The position numbers and the translations under genes are program-made. From Batillaria attramentaria (lineage: Eukaryota; Mollusca; Gastropoda; Batillariidae), in assembly GCA_018292915.2 (NCBI GenBank), contig JACVVK020000056.1:1872501-1936500 (forward strand): a stretch of 64,000 nt of DNA. Reading direction: 5' to 3'. Positions 1 to 10,532 of this stretch are shown here, in pieces (the first letter of the stretch is position 1; each line of letters opens with the position of its first letter). Under the pieces are notes generated by a model. It did not search any database and was not told the DNA's origin. It was given only the letters and a program-made list of their open reading frames with translations.

Positions 1-91
1 GGCAACCAAGCAAGCAAAAGAAACACAAACACAATCTGACAGCATGGATACAATCTTTCTCTTGCAATACAGCGCACCCTACAGACCCAGG

Positions 92-261
92 GGAAGCCGG
101 GGTAGCCGAATGGTAGAGCGTTGGACTTCTAATGCTCGGGTCGTGAGTTCGTATCCCGGCTGGGGTCAAATATTTGTGCTGGCTTTTTCATCGTTGCCCC
201 GTCTTTGATATCACTCGTATGTGGTGGAAAAGGACGTTAAACCCCCAAACACCCACCCATC
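92..261 (+). mobile_element. SINE-A copy, full length
   Basis: This is a tRNA-derived SINE. The head (about 92-165) carries an A box (GTAGCCGAATGGTAGAGC) and a B-box-like GAGTTCGTATCCC and most resembles tRNA-Lys. A body follows (TTTGATATCACTCGTATG, GGACGTTAAAC) and then the AAACACCCACCC tail. Imperfect 15 bp target-site duplications lie at 77-91 and 262-276. Family name SINE-A is local to this annotation. It probably moved with LINE machinery, as SINEs do. Confidence 0.9.
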
Positions 262-284
262 CCCTACAGAGCCAGGACGGAGGG

Positions 285-458
285 AATGGGTGAGTGGGTG
301 TTTGGGAGTTTAACGTCTTTTTCCAGAACGTATGAGTAATATCAAAGACGGGTCAACGAGAAAAAGACCAGCACAAATATTTGACCCCAGCAGGGATTCG
401 AGCTCACGACCCGAGCATTGTAAGTCCAACGCTCTACCATTCGGCCACCGCGGCTCCT
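285..458 (-). mobile_element. SINE-A copy, nested beside the previous one
   Basis: A full-length SINE-A in the opposite orientation, with perfect 13 bp duplications (CCAGGACGGAGGG) at 272-284 and 459-471. The left duplication overlaps the right target duplication of the SINE at 92-261, so this copy arrived later. It has diverged at several body positions (CCAGAACGTATGAG instead of CCACCACATACGGG). Confidence 0.9.
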
Positions 459-471
459 CCAGGACGGAGGG

Positions 472-1029
472 GAAAGAAATCTTTCACTTTTTAATCTGGG
501 TATTCATCATCCTTCAAGTTTTCAGACTGCACTCCGGTGATCAGACATCTCTCCGCGTTTAATGTTTCCGAGTCCAATAAACGTTACCCGTAATTACAAT
601 CCCGCACTACTGACTCTACACAGGCACATTTTATTGACCATTACGAAACATCCGCAAGTTCGCCCCAAAGTCCAGTTAACGTTCTCCGCGATTAGAACCG
701 CAATCGACTGATTTTACGCAGACGGTTTTTATTGTTACGAAACATGCTCACATCTGTCCAACAGAAGTTCATGTCCCTCCAACACGAGGCACATCCATCC
801 CCATAAAATGCCCGGATGGAGCCTAATGAGGGGCGATCCTTAAGGGAAGCGGCTGGGGTTAGGAGGGGGCAGGTATTCGGGGGCTTGTTAACATGCTCTC
901 AGGTACCGTGCAGTGTTTTGTAGTGGGTTCCACGTCGAGTCGTCTGCTCTAATCAGACAAGGAGCGTGCTGAGGCGAAGTGTGACGGAGGGATCTGACGG
1001 CAGTCTTGCTCAAACGCTGGGAATAGTTT
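472..1029. other. No recognised feature
   Basis: Mixed-composition DNA with no convincing ORF, RNA gene or repeat seen. It is interrupted by stops in all frames. Confidence 0.5.
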
Positions 1030-1040
1030 CAGAAGAGAGG

Positions 1041-1209
1041 GTGAGTGGGTTTTCGGGGATTTACGTCCTTTTCCACCACATACGGGTGATATCAAATACG
1101 GGGCAACGATGAAAAAGCCAGCACAAATATTTGGCCCCAGCCGGGATACGAACTCACGACCCGAGCATTAGAAGTCCAACGCTCTACCATTCGGCCACCC
1201 CGGCTCCCC
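1041..1209 (-). mobile_element. SINE-A copy, full length
   Basis: A full SINE-A on the minus strand, from the GGTGAGTGGG tail to the tRNA head at 1209. Perfect 11 bp duplications CAGAAGAGAGG flank it at 1030-1040 and 1210-1220. Confidence 0.92.
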
Positions 1210-1291
1210 CAGAAGAGAGGCGGATAAAGTGGTTATATCTCAGTTCTTACGAAAGTCAACATTTGTCTGATCCAAGACTGCACACATTGTT

Positions 1292-1417
1292 GGGGCCAAA
1301 TATTTGTACTGGCCTTTTTTCTTCTTTTTTTTCTCTCGTTTCCCCGTCTTTGATATCACCCTTATGTGGTGGAGAAAGGACGTTACAACTCCCAAACACC
1401 CACCCGCTTACCAATCC
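1292..1417 (+). mobile_element. SINE-A copy, 5' truncated
   Basis: The tRNA head is missing; the element starts at GGGGCCAAATATTTG and runs through the body to the AAACACCCACCC tail. A pyrimidine run is expanded inside it. Duplications GCACACATTGTT (1280-1291) and GCACACCTTGTT (1418-1429) flank it, so the truncation was part of the insertion. Confidence 0.85.
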
Positions 1418-1586
1418 GCACACCTTGTTCGCAGCGTTATCGACACAATCTAGCGATCGTCATTCAGTTGACGGAAACTTTTTATGTCAAAGAAAATTTG
1501 GGAGATGACGCGACTCTGCTTTGCACGTCTTTGCAGGTACGCCTGTTTTGCAGTCAGTCTGAATGAGGAGTGAGAGAGCGGGTGAA

Positions 1587-1611
1587 GAGAGGGAGAGAGA
1601 GAGAGAGAGAG

Positions 1612-1667
<56 letters not shown>
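1587..1667. repeat. Compound (GA)n(GT)n microsatellite
   Basis: A purine GA run passes directly into an uninterrupted GT run of about 50 bases. Confidence 0.95.
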
Positions 1668-1668
<1 letters not shown>

Positions 1669-2310
1669 TCAGTGTGTATTGTACGTTTTGAGCAGACACT
1701 TGATTTACCATGAGGGGTAAATAAAAAAAAAAATTAAAAAAAACTCTTACCTTATTTTATCTTATCTCATCTTGAAAATGGAACTATTATTCCAGGACTC
1801 TCGGAAACACCGGCATGCACTGGTAACCTACCCAAGGTTTCTACTTCTTGTTACGGGGATGAGGAACAGTTCTACACTGCCAGTATGGTCCCACTTCCAG
1901 TGAGAGTCTGGAGTCCAACTCAGAATCTTTAGCTGAGTGGTTGGCACTTGTAGAGAGAAAATACGATGGACAAGATAAAAGCAGGATCGGGTAGTGGTGT
2001 GAAGGTCTGAAGCCCCGGATCTAAATCTGATCTATACAAGAATAGACCTGTGGATAGATCCAAGCCAGTGCAGAAGATCACGTTTTAAGAGCGCAGTCAG
2101 TACCTCAGGATGTGAGAAACTGAAAGAGTGACAAATGGGACGGATTGAACAATTTTGGTGAGCATGAGCCGTTGTTCAATAAGGTAAAGACTTCGCCTTT
2201 AGCAGGTGTATTGGTGAACGGCCTTCAAAGCTGTCAAGGTGAACTGTGGGGTCCGGTCTGACCCCAGGTCGAAACGTAAAATAATTATGATTCGGTGTAC
2301 CGATATTTCC
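1668..2310. other. No recognised feature
   Basis: An A-rich stretch (1720-1745) followed by unique-looking DNA. No gene or repeat is recognised. Confidence 0.45.
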
Positions 2311-2370
2311 TGGCTACCGGGATTTTTTTTTTCGGGTCCTCCGGTTTTCTACCCTCAGCAAAATTCAGTC

Positions 2371-2998
2371 CATCCCCGTACCGGGGGCCGTAACGTTAAC
2401 ACTAGGCCCCCGCAACCACGGTCAAGTCGGGCTAACCGAGACCGAGCCGAGATAAGTAATAGCTAAGAAGGAAAAACATTAAAATACTCGGTGACAAGGA
2501 AAGTGGACAGTTGCGAACAACTTTAAGGCCCCCGTGTTATTTCACAGTGTGCACAGAAGCGAGGAATTCTGTCAAATTCACCGGCACAGTGAATTTTTAG
2601 CATGGCTCGGAGATTATTGTGCGTGGGAGTGATTTCCCTTGAAAACAAAAGCAGACGTTTTTTTCCCGGGGGAATTTCGGTCACACCTGTCAACAACATC
2701 GTCTCCTCCAAAATCAGGGTACGGTATTATTTTGTTATGCTAACAACATTATACAGCTTAGCGAGGCGTTTCCAAATAATTAAGTGCTCTTGAACATTAT
2801 GCAGCGCGAAATTAACGTCTGCTGTAAAGGACGTTAAACACCCAAACACCCACGTACTTTCTCTTTCGTGTAGTTTACAAATAAAGCTGATGGCCACTAA
2901 TGAGAATTGACTCGGAAAACTGATAATCGGTAGGCCTAGAGCATCAGAATCGGTTCCGAAAGCTGTCCTGCAAAGGTATACATACTAAAGAGAGAGAA
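2371..2998 (+). repeat. Left arm of the palindrome
   Basis: Matches the reverse complement of 3662-4280 nearly throughout, with scattered substitutions and small indels. Shared landmarks include CCCCGTACCGGGGGCC at the outer end and GTCCTGCAAAGGTAT near the inner end. Confidence 0.88.
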
Positions 2999-3215
2999 AA
3001 CAATTATATTATCATAACCAACTTGCTATATATACGAGGATCTTTGCTTGCTGTGAAGCTGATGAAAAGATGGCATTCTTTTAAGAGTATAAATGATCCT
3101 GTGAACAGGCGATAATTAAGAAAGTCACTGTCAGCAGCTACGAAGGCACATTTAGAGATAGGTAGAAAATGCTATGTAGTAAGCAATGACTGAAGTTTAG
3201 AAGCAAAGACGCACC

Positions 3216-3617
3216 AATTGACATAAAGGAATGACGTTACCGACGCCGGAGAGATAAAACTTGATGCAGCTACAAAGAAACTAAAACCAGGGTACGGTAT
3301 TATTTTGTAATGCTCACATTATACAGCTTAGCAAGGCGTTTCCAAATAATTAAGTGCTCTTGAACGTTATGCAGCGCGAAATTAAAGTCTGCCGTAAAGA
3401 ACGTTAAACACCCGAACACCCACCCCTCTGCTGTACGCCTGTACTTTATCTTTCACGTGGTTTACAAACAGCTGACAACGCTCTCTGAGAACGCTACAGG
3501 TATGATGTCTTTGGTTTCGGGCATTAATAACAGAAAAGATGAACGTTGAGGCAGTTTCTTTGTAGCTGCATCAAGTTTTATCTCTCCCGCGCCGGCAATG
3601 TCTTTCCTATAGTGTCA
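3216..3617. repeat. Inner inverted-repeat unit in the palindrome centre
   Basis: About 66 bp arms at 3216-3282 and 3552-3617 (core AGATAAAACTTGATGCAGC) face each other. Between them is a direct-orientation partial copy of arm sequence 2714-2880. This could be a smaller element nested in the centre. Confidence 0.75.
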
Positions 3618-3661
3618 GTTAGTTATGACCATTAAAATAAATAAATAAATAAATAAAATTC

Positions 3662-4280
3662 TCTCTCTCTCCCTCTTTCTCCTTATACCTTTGCAGGACA
3701 GGTTTCAAAACCAGCTCTGATGCTTTACCGTTTATCAGTTTTCCGTTCTCAATAATGCTCATCAGCTTTATTTGTAAACTACACGAAAGAGAAAGTACGT
3801 GGGTGTTTGGGTGTTTAACGTCCTTTACAGCAGACGTTAATTTTGTGCTGCATAATGTTCAAGAGCACTTAATTATTTGGAAACGCCTCGCTAAGCTGTA
3901 TAATGTTGTTAGCATAACAAAATAATACCATACCCTGGTTTTGGAGGAGACAATGTTGTTGACAGGTGTGACCGAAATTCCCCCGGGAAAAAACGTCTGC
4001 TTTTGTTTTCAAGGGAAATCACTCCCACGCACAATAATCTCCGAGCCATGCTAAAAACTCACTGTGCCGGTGAATTTGACAGAATTCCTCGCTTCTGTGC
4101 ACATTGTGAAATAGCACGGGGACCTCAAAGTTGTTCGCAACTGTCCACTTTCCTTGTCACCGAGTATTTTAATGTTTTTCCTTCTTAGCTATTACTTATC
4201 TCGGCTCGGTCTCGGTTAGCCCGACTTGGCCGTGGTTGCGGGGGCCTAGTGTTAACGTTACGGCCCCCGGTACGGGGATG
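3662..4280 (-). repeat. Right arm of the palindrome
   Basis: Inverted partner of 2371-2998. It begins in a CT-rich run and ends at the CCCCGTACCGGGGGCC landmark on the minus strand. Confidence 0.88.
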
Positions 4281-4283
4281 AAT

Positions 4284-4361
4284 TCAGTCTGCACCGCGGC
4301 GAAGAACTTCCCCAGGGGAAGTAACCTGAATTTCCCGGTATGGATAATAGTGATTAAATAC
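4284..4361 (+). mobile_element. SINE-D-type 3' tail fragment
   Basis: The motif AACTTCCCCAGGGGAAGTAA, then TTTCCCGG and GGATAATAG, matches the 3' parts at 55185-55320 (minus) and 11030-11134 (plus). It ends directly in a (CA)n run. It may also be the outer end of the palindromic element, since a weak inverted match sits at 2311-2365. Confidence 0.6.

Positions 4362-4362
<1 letters not shown>

Positions 4363-4423
<61 letters not shown>
4363..4423. repeat. (CA)n microsatellite
   Basis: An uninterrupted CA run that begins where the preceding tail fragment stops. Confidence 0.95.
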
Positions 4424-4427
<4 letters not shown>

Positions 4428-4936
4428 TTCTAGTCCCATACCTGTTACCCTAACTTTTCTTGCCTATTTCTGGTAACCAGCGGGCTAAATTAGGATACGC
4501 GGTGACCATAAATAATTTTGTCTGTACGGAAGTTGTCATGTCAACCCGCGCCAACCTGGGCAAGTCTACATTGGGGAGGAATGTATTTCACGATCTTATC
4601 CAACTCTCAGCATAGAAACCCGAGTCCAAAGCACCGGTTTTCTGAACCTGCATTTCCGTAGATGAAGCGAAAGATTTCATGAAAAATAGAACTTACGACT
4701 TGTTTACGAAGATTTTTGCAGGGAACGTTTTTTTTTTTTTTTTTTTTTTTGGCAAAGAGTATGCACGTAAACTAATGATTGAAAACGCTTCTTCAGACTG
4801 TGAGTAATATATAGGGTTGTAACAAAATGGCGGGTTATACAGGTGTTACTGCCACTCAAATGTTTCGGCGACGATGAAAAGGCCATCCCATAGTATGTTT
4901 GAAAGAAAAGCATACACATATCGGGGAGGTCGGTGG
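4424..4936. other. No recognised feature; poly-T run at 4728-4750
   Basis: Unique-looking sequence apart from one 23-base T run. No coding signal is seen. Confidence 0.45.
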
Positions 4937-5011
4937 TCTGGGGCGGTCGGTGGACTAGGGGTTAAGAGACTTGTCACCAATCCGAGAGGTCAGGGTTTCG
5001 AGTCCCACTCG
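4937..5011 (+). mobile_element. SINE-B tRNA-like head
   Basis: A tRNA-like stretch with GGACTAGGGGTTAAGAG (A-box region) and GGTTTCGAGTCCC (B box). It resembles the split head at 30003-30048 and 30221-30236. The extra G in the B box and the repeat context argue against a functional tRNA gene. Confidence 0.65.
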
Positions 5012-5057
5012 GGGAAAAGAATTTTTCCTTCTCGTATGTGGCACCGTTCATTCGGGC

Positions 5058-5330
5058 CTTGACTATCCGCCGTATCAATGTCCTCATTGCTTTCCACTTT
5101 GTACTTCAGTGAGGTGTAGAGTAATCGGGGTAGCACCTGAAAAAAAACCCGCCCTTGTGACTACCCGCTGTAGCAATGTCCTCACTACTTTCCACTACTC
5201 TGTATTCCAGCTAAGTGTAGAGCAATCGGGGTAGCACTAGAAAAACCCGCCATCTTGACTACCCCCCGTAGTAACCTTTCCACTTTGTTTTCCAGGTACG
5301 TGAGGAGCCTGCAGTGGCCATTAGCTAGGC
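5058..5330 (+). repeat. About 100 bp tandem repeat, 2.5 units
   Basis: Units share TTGACTA-CCGC-GTA-CAATGTCCTCA, then TGTAGAG-AATCGGGGTAGCAC. Unit starts lie near 5060, 5157 and 5255. It follows the SINE-B head directly and may be that element's body or a local expansion. Confidence 0.75.
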
Positions 5331-5335
5331 TTTCT

Positions 5336-5899
5336 AGGGGTACAACCTACCTCTAACCAGGTAGGTGCTTCTGACGGTACTTAACGAATGCCAGCTCAGG
5401 GTGATGCATATGTCTACTGAGAGTATGTGCTGGGTACAGTCTCGGCGTCGTAAGCATAAAAATGTCAGACACAAACGCCAGAATATAATGACATGGAGAG
5501 ATCAGTTACAAGGCGATAACTATCAGGTTTCAGGTCACGTAGTTACAAGACTTAATTACTCATAATTATAATTACACATAATTACACGGGACAAGTATGT
5601 GCACATACGTAAGTTACATTTGTTTTGTCATACCCGAAAGACTATGTTCAGTTCATGTTAGAACATGAGACCTAAGTAGTCTAACTACAAAATCTCCCGA
5701 TCAAGCGTTCTAACATGATTCAGTTCAGGACTCACCCCTGCTAAACACCAAGTGGTCTCTAATGCGCAGCATGCAAGCAACCTCAGGTTTGAGGTGGATT
5801 TGGGGGGGCTGAGGTATGATCTGTATTTGGATATTAATTATCTCCGGGAATTATCCGACACTTTCATTGTTAATGTAAACCATTTCCCCAAAAAGCAAG

Positions 5900-5900
<1 letters not shown>
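5336..5900. other. No recognised feature
   Basis: AT-rich unique-looking DNA. The short ORFs have no recognisable motifs. Confidence 0.45.
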
Positions 5901-5901
<1 letters not shown>

Positions 5902-5956
<55 letters not shown>

Positions 5957-6012
5957 TGTCCGCGTGCGTGCGTGCGTGTCAGTGTGCGTGCGTGCGTGTC
6001 AGTGTGTGCGTG
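5902..6012. repeat. Interrupted (GT)n/(GTGC)n microsatellite
   Basis: A long GT run degrades into GTGC and GTCA interruptions towards its right end. Confidence 0.95.
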
Positions 6013-6402
6013 TTCTCACTAGTCTAACACTGCGGCCTTTATAAAGTATTTTAGGATTTCGGGCGTGCAGAACGAAAAGATAATCATATCAGACTGACTG
6101 ACCAGGGTAACAGAGTGTAGCTAATTATGTAAGAATAGTTTTCCTCATGGAACGGAATGGCGAGTCGTTACATGCACAGACCGCCTCCTACCGACGATGC
6201 TAATAGCCAATAATTATATGTATATGAGCATGATGAAGTACCAGGCTTGTAAACATGAGTGCAGATCTATATATTATCCTGGATTATGCTGGTAAGGGTG
6301 CATGCTTCCGTCAGTAATAACTTTGATCTCTGCATGCACTCAAACTATGGATAGGACAAGCTGTAAAGGGTGGTGTGGATGGGGATAAGAAATATCCGCC
6401 AA
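6013..6402. other. No recognised feature
   Basis: Nothing beyond random-looking AT-rich sequence is seen. Confidence 0.4.
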
Positions 6403-6560
6403 AACACAACAAAAAAACGACAACAACAATACCAACAACAACAACAAAACAAACAAAGAACAAACAAAACACCAACACCAAAACCCAACAAAACAACAAC
6501 ACAAACAAACAAGCAAGCAAACAACAACAACAACACCCACCCACCCCCTACCCCCACAAA
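6403..6560. repeat. A/C-rich (CAA)n low-complexity region
   Basis: Degenerate CAA and CAAA repeats with no G on the plus strand over long stretches. ORFs here are artefacts of the composition. Confidence 0.9.
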
Positions 6561-6629
6561 AAACCCAAAATAAGCCAACTCAGAACCAGCGTGTCCAATG
6601 CAATTCACCATTTTAAGTTTGGCCTACTT

Positions 6630-6910
6630 CAGGGCTCATGTGTAAAACTCGAGGTTAATTTAACCCACGGCTACTGCCTAACCCTGACTAGGACAAAAGA
6701 AACCTCAAAACAAAATTAAATGAAAAAGGAAGCGAAGAACGAAAGACAAAAATCCTTGTATAACGGCGTAGGCACCATGGTGGAATGGGCCCGCTTCCTG
6801 ATTTAAAACAAAAGACAACAGAAAATTTAACACTAGAGCTAGTTTAGTTTGAGGATAGACTCTAACCCGGGGCTAAACTCCCTAACCCCGACTTTTACAT
6901 GCTGGCCCTG
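6630..6910 (+). mobile_element. MITE copy 1 (CAGGGCCCG family)
   Basis: A ~280 bp non-autonomous element with imperfect terminal inverted repeats of about 26 bp. The left end reads CAGGGCTCATGTGTAAAACT and the right end mirrors it. Five other copies lie in the window (7733, 21574, 50239, 53842, 57722). The body has the conserved words CCTAACCCTGACTAGGACAA and GGCCCGCTTCCTGATTT. No target duplication is obvious. Confidence 0.88.
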
Positions 6911-7384
6911 TTCTGGTCATTCTGGAGAGGTGTACAGCTCAAAGTGCAGTTACGCTGATCAGGCTATAGGTACCGCACAAAACAACCACCGCTTCTACAC
7001 ACAAAACAACCAAAAAAACCTCAGAGCCAGTGTGTCTAATATAATTTTCTCATTATTTTCCCGCGCTCCGAGTCCCGCTGACTGAAGGTGATCAACGCAG
7101 ATTAGTAGGAGCGCCCCGGCCGGGTGAGAGAGGCAGGAATTTTGATGAAGTCCCTTGCCAGATCCCCAACTTGTATTTTCCAAGATTAGTGCGTGGACTG
7201 TTGTGTGCCATGCTTGTATTTTCTGGTACAGTTGATGGGTTTGCTGTAGCGTAGCTCATGTAGGGTACACTTTTTTTTTTTCTTTTTCTTTTTTTGCGCA
7301 TCAGTTCAGTCAGTTTTATTCGCTAAAACTGAGAGATATGATTGCGGCAGATCAGTTCATAGAAGAAGTGGTATGGACATGGCC
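6911..7384. other. No recognised feature
   Basis: Spacer between the MITE and a SINE-C-like fragment. A T-rich run lies at 7270-7295. Confidence 0.4.
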
Positions 7385-7605
7385 TTGCAAAGACCGTCTT
7401 CCGAGGCACACAACACTTCCTTCCCAGAAGGAAGACAAACCAACTCCTGTTGCGTAATGGTAAGCACCTCGGAGTACGGACCGGGAGCTCCGGGCCTCCA
7501 CGGCAGCATCATGCCTTAACTATCATGCTCATCATCATGCACCAAGAAAACGTGTCCCAGCTTCTGAGACCTCCGCGGATTCCACCCACGAACTGGGAGG
7601 AATAC
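7385..7605 (+). mobile_element. SINE-C-like fragment
   Basis: Similar to the minus-strand SINE-C at 51954-52455: both share GACCTCC, the CATCAT-rich centre and GCGGATTCCACCCA followed by a GGGAGGAA motif. The head near 7445 (GCGTAATGGTAAGCACC) is tRNA-like but degenerate. Confidence 0.55.
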
Positions 7606-7732
7606 AACTGGAGATGGTAATAGTTGTCATGGTAATTATCATGCCTGCAGTCCCCTTGTACGCCTTGTGACACTTAACGCAGCGGTCAGCTCTGCAACGT
7701 CAGCAGCATGCCTGAGAAACTGAAACTGCTAC

Positions 7733-8028
7733 CAGGGCCCGCATGTAAAAGTCGGGGTTAGGCAGTTTAGCCCCAGGTTAGAGTCTAACCTCGAACTAAA
7801 CCAGCTCTAGGGTTACATGTTTTTTTTTTTTTTTTTTTTTTGTTTTTTTGAAATCAGGAAGCGGGTTTATTCCAGCAAGGTGCCTAGTATGCCGTTGTAG
7901 AAGGAGTTTTGTCTTTCTTTCTTCGCTTCCTTTTTATTTAATTTTGTTTTGAGGTTTCTTTTGTCCTAGTCTTGGTTAGGCCCGTAGCCGTGGGTTAAAT
8001 TAACCTCGAGTTTTACATACGGGCCCAG
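7733..8028 (-). mobile_element. MITE copy 2 (CAGGGCCCG family)
   Basis: Opposite orientation to copy 1. The termini are CAGGGCCCGCATGTAAAAG and the mirrored TTTTACATACGGGCCCAG. An expanded poly-T lies inside at 7820-7848. Confidence 0.9.
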
Positions 8029-8070
8029 ATTGACACTTGCCTCTTTGCCATAACTACAACTACAACACAC

Positions 8071-8076
8071 TGCGCG

Positions 8077-8110
<34 letters not shown>
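8071..8110. repeat. (GC)n(AC)n alternating tract
   Basis: Alternating purine-pyrimidine DNA that begins with CG steps and continues as CA. It has Z-DNA-forming potential. Confidence 0.9.
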
Positions 8111-8336
8111 TGGAACTACACAGAGCACTATAGAAATGTGACATTGTTTTGTGTTCGTTTTTGCAGGATTAGGAAGGAATTTCCTCATTGTCAAGGACGA
8201 AGAATTTGCCATTTTCCCGCCGTCTTCTGGGTCGGCTCCAGCACAGTTTGCCGCTTATTACGGAAATTAGTCTCCCAGTCACACACAATGCGTCCGGGGT
8301 CTGGATTGCTTTTGTGATTACCTCCTTTTCTCCTAG

Positions 8337-8337
<1 letters not shown>

Positions 8338-8404
<67 letters not shown>
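8338..8404. repeat. (GT)n microsatellite
   Basis: An uninterrupted GT run. Confidence 0.95.
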
Positions 8405-8406
<2 letters not shown>

Positions 8407-8442
8407 CCTTTTAACACGCGGGATGCACTCCCCAGCTGAAGT

Positions 8443-8818
8443 GCAGCTTGTTTACGCAGCTTGAGGCTGGAAGTGCCCCTGACCAATGCAGCTTGAGGCT
8501 AGAAGTGCCCCGGGTTTATGTAGCTCGAGGCTGGAAGTGCCCCTGGTCAGTGCATCTTGAGGGTAGGTGGGTGGATGTCCTTGTCCACCGCGTATGGGTT
8601 ATATCAAAGACGTAAGAGTAAGGCCAACACAAATATTTGGCCCAGCCGGGACTCGAACTCACGACCCGAATGTTGAAACATAAAGTCCAAAGCTCTACCA
8701 TTCGGCTGTCCCGGCTTCCCCAACGTATGTTGAGGCTAGAGGAGCCCTGGGTCTATTATGCAGCTTGATGCTGGAAGTGACCCGGGTCAATGCAGCTTGA
8801 GGCCAGAAGTGCTCCGGC
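8443..8818 (+). repeat. Minisatellite (~32-36 bp unit) split by a SINE
   Basis: Units read GCAGCTTGAGGCTGGAAGTG plus a CCC-containing spacer. They begin near 8443, 8456, 8489, 8520, 8552, 8724, 8759 and 8792. The SINE-A at 8561-8720 separates the fifth and sixth units, so the array is older than the SINE. Confidence 0.85.
8561..8720 (-). mobile_element. SINE-A copy inside the minisatellite
   Basis: A full but diverged SINE-A (body CCACCGCGTATGGGTTATAT; head with a TTGAAACATAAAG insertion in the anticodon-arm region). No clear target duplication is visible, probably because the flanks are repetitive. Confidence 0.85.
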
Positions 8819-8835
8819 GGGAACCAAACGACGAA

Positions 8836-8876
8836 GGGGGGGGGGGGGGGAGGTATATCTGGCTACTACACTTGTA

Positions 8877-8922
<46 letters not shown>

Positions 8923-9044
8923 AGTAAAATCAGTTATGTCTGTCTCTGTCTGAAACATCATTCCCACCAACCGTGCATACGCTGCCCCCCTCCTCCCTCC
9001 CCCCCCCCCCAAAAAAAAAAAAAACAAACAAAAAAAAACCGTCA
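8836..9044. repeat. Low-complexity cluster: poly-G, (GT)n, poly-C, poly-A
   Basis: Poly-G at 8836-8850, GT at 8879-8919, poly-C near 9000-9010 and A-rich DNA to 9044. Confidence 0.9.
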
Positions 9045-9873
9045 AAATCTACTACAAACGTACGCGAAAGGAATTTATAGGACAAGAAACCGACCACCTC
9101 CCTACCACGCCAGACAGAACGACCTTATTATACAGCATACACGCACACGGCTCAAACCTATTTGCGCGCGCAGTCAAACGCCACCGCCAATTTGTGTCGC
9201 ACCGAGCGAACGAATTGCACGTGCAATGCACTCACAGCGTGCCGCCCGGCGCAGCCACCGCGCCGAAAAGCCGGGTGCGCACTAAAAAAAACTGTGCCCG
9301 GAATATTTCAGCGGAACGGAGGTATGCCGGAGAACGGGGAGTACCCCCCTATTGTCTCGTCCGTGATGGTCAACACGTCTTGGAAGAGGTGGAGGTGATA
9401 GGAGTATGTGGAGCTCTGTCAGGCTGGACAGACCTGACGGGGAATCTTTTTTTTTTATTGACTGGGAACATCGGAGCGTACCGATTCTCACATACCGCAT
9501 GATCATTTTCATCAACGTGGGGTAGCGAAGATGGGTTGGACTGGACATGTGGCGACCAGCACTGACCAGTGCGTATTCAGGAAAGATAAGCATCTTCATT
9601 GGGAAGGTGAAGCTCAAGTGATTATGACAGGAACAAGGAGGGTAATACAATATGGCGGCAAGTTTTTCAGGTGCATTATCGATTTAAAACGTTTTGACGA
9701 TTGGTCTCCCGTCATGTGTAAAGCCCAATGTTTGAAACATCAGCAGTACATGTCCAAGTCAGACAGAACGGTTGAATCGAATTAGCACCAGAAAAATCTC
9801 CCCGCCGTATTGACTTACACATGTGAAGAAGGTGCTTGGAGTCACAAACGAATTTCAAGTTGTGTTCGGGAAC
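9045..9873. other. No recognised feature
   Basis: CpG-containing stretch near 9160-9290, then unique-looking DNA. ORFs of up to 122 codons overlap each other on both strands, and none has a recognisable domain. Confidence 0.4.
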
Positions 9874-9898
9874 GAGAGAGAGAGAGAGAGAGAGAGAC
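9874..9898. repeat. (GA)n microsatellite
   Basis: A short GA run. Confidence 0.9.
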
Positions 9899-10120
9899 TT
9901 CATTTTTCAACGACTCGGACGGAAAACTTGTCTTTGAAGCCATTATTTCACACTTGCAGTTGCTATTTTACAGACTAACCTGCTGAAGCAGAAATTATGT
10001 GAAATGAAGCTTTATTTTCCGGCAAGGATAGTAAGAAACAGCTAGACACATACCTTTCTTTCATCTTGTCCCTGCTACATACTACAGATGCAAATAGCTA
10101 CCCACTATGAGAGAGAGAGA

Positions 10121-10317
10121 GAGTGTTTGGAAGTTCAACGTCCTTTTCCACCACGTATGGGTGATATCAAAGACGGGGCAACGAGAAAAAAGGCCAGCAC
10201 AAATAATTATGTGGCCCCAGCCGGGACTGATTCGAACTCACGACCCGAGCATTGGGAGTCCAACGCTCTACCATTCGGAGTCCACTGAACGCTCTACCAT
10301 TCGGCTATCCAGGCTCC

Positions 10318-10319
<2 letters not shown>
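10121..10319 (-). mobile_element. SINE-A copy with internal duplication
   Basis: A complete SINE-A in which part of the head is tandemly duplicated: AACGCTCTACCATTCGG occurs twice (10263 and 10289). It has an extra AATTATG in the body. It is flanked by GA runs on both sides. Confidence 0.88.

Positions 10320-10362
<43 letters not shown>
10320..10362. repeat. (GA)n microsatellite
   Basis: Directly abuts the tRNA-head end of the SINE. Confidence 0.95.
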
Positions 10363-10365
<3 letters not shown>

Positions 10366-10532
10366 ACTGCACAATAAAAAAGAAAGAAAACAATAGCACA
10401 GCGGTTACCGCTATTAAAATAACACCAACGATAAACTTGACAAAGGAGACAACATGATAGGAAGATGTAAGACTGGGGGGCTGTTCAGTCACAAACATCT
10501 CCGACACTGAAGCCTGAAGAGCAAAAACGTTC

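Larger units (their letters stand above)
2311..4342. mobile_element. Large palindromic (long inverted-repeat) element
   Basis: Two arms of about 620 bp face each other around a ~660 bp centre. The core arms are 2371-2998 and 3662-4280; weaker matching continues out to an ACCGGGA motif near 2318 and 4336. No transposase is seen. A third, direct partial copy of arm 1 lies in the centre at about 3283-3470. The arms carry the SINE-A-like tail motif GGACGTTAAACACCC. It could be a foldback-type DNA element or an inverted duplication; the boundaries and mechanism are uncertain. Confidence 0.7.

Noticed and set aside
92..165. tRNA-Lys-like cloverleaf sequence
   Set aside because: It has A and B boxes but recurs about 30 times fused to the same non-tRNA body with target duplications, so it is a SINE head and not a tRNA gene. 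The same reasoning applies at 4937 and 52370-52455.
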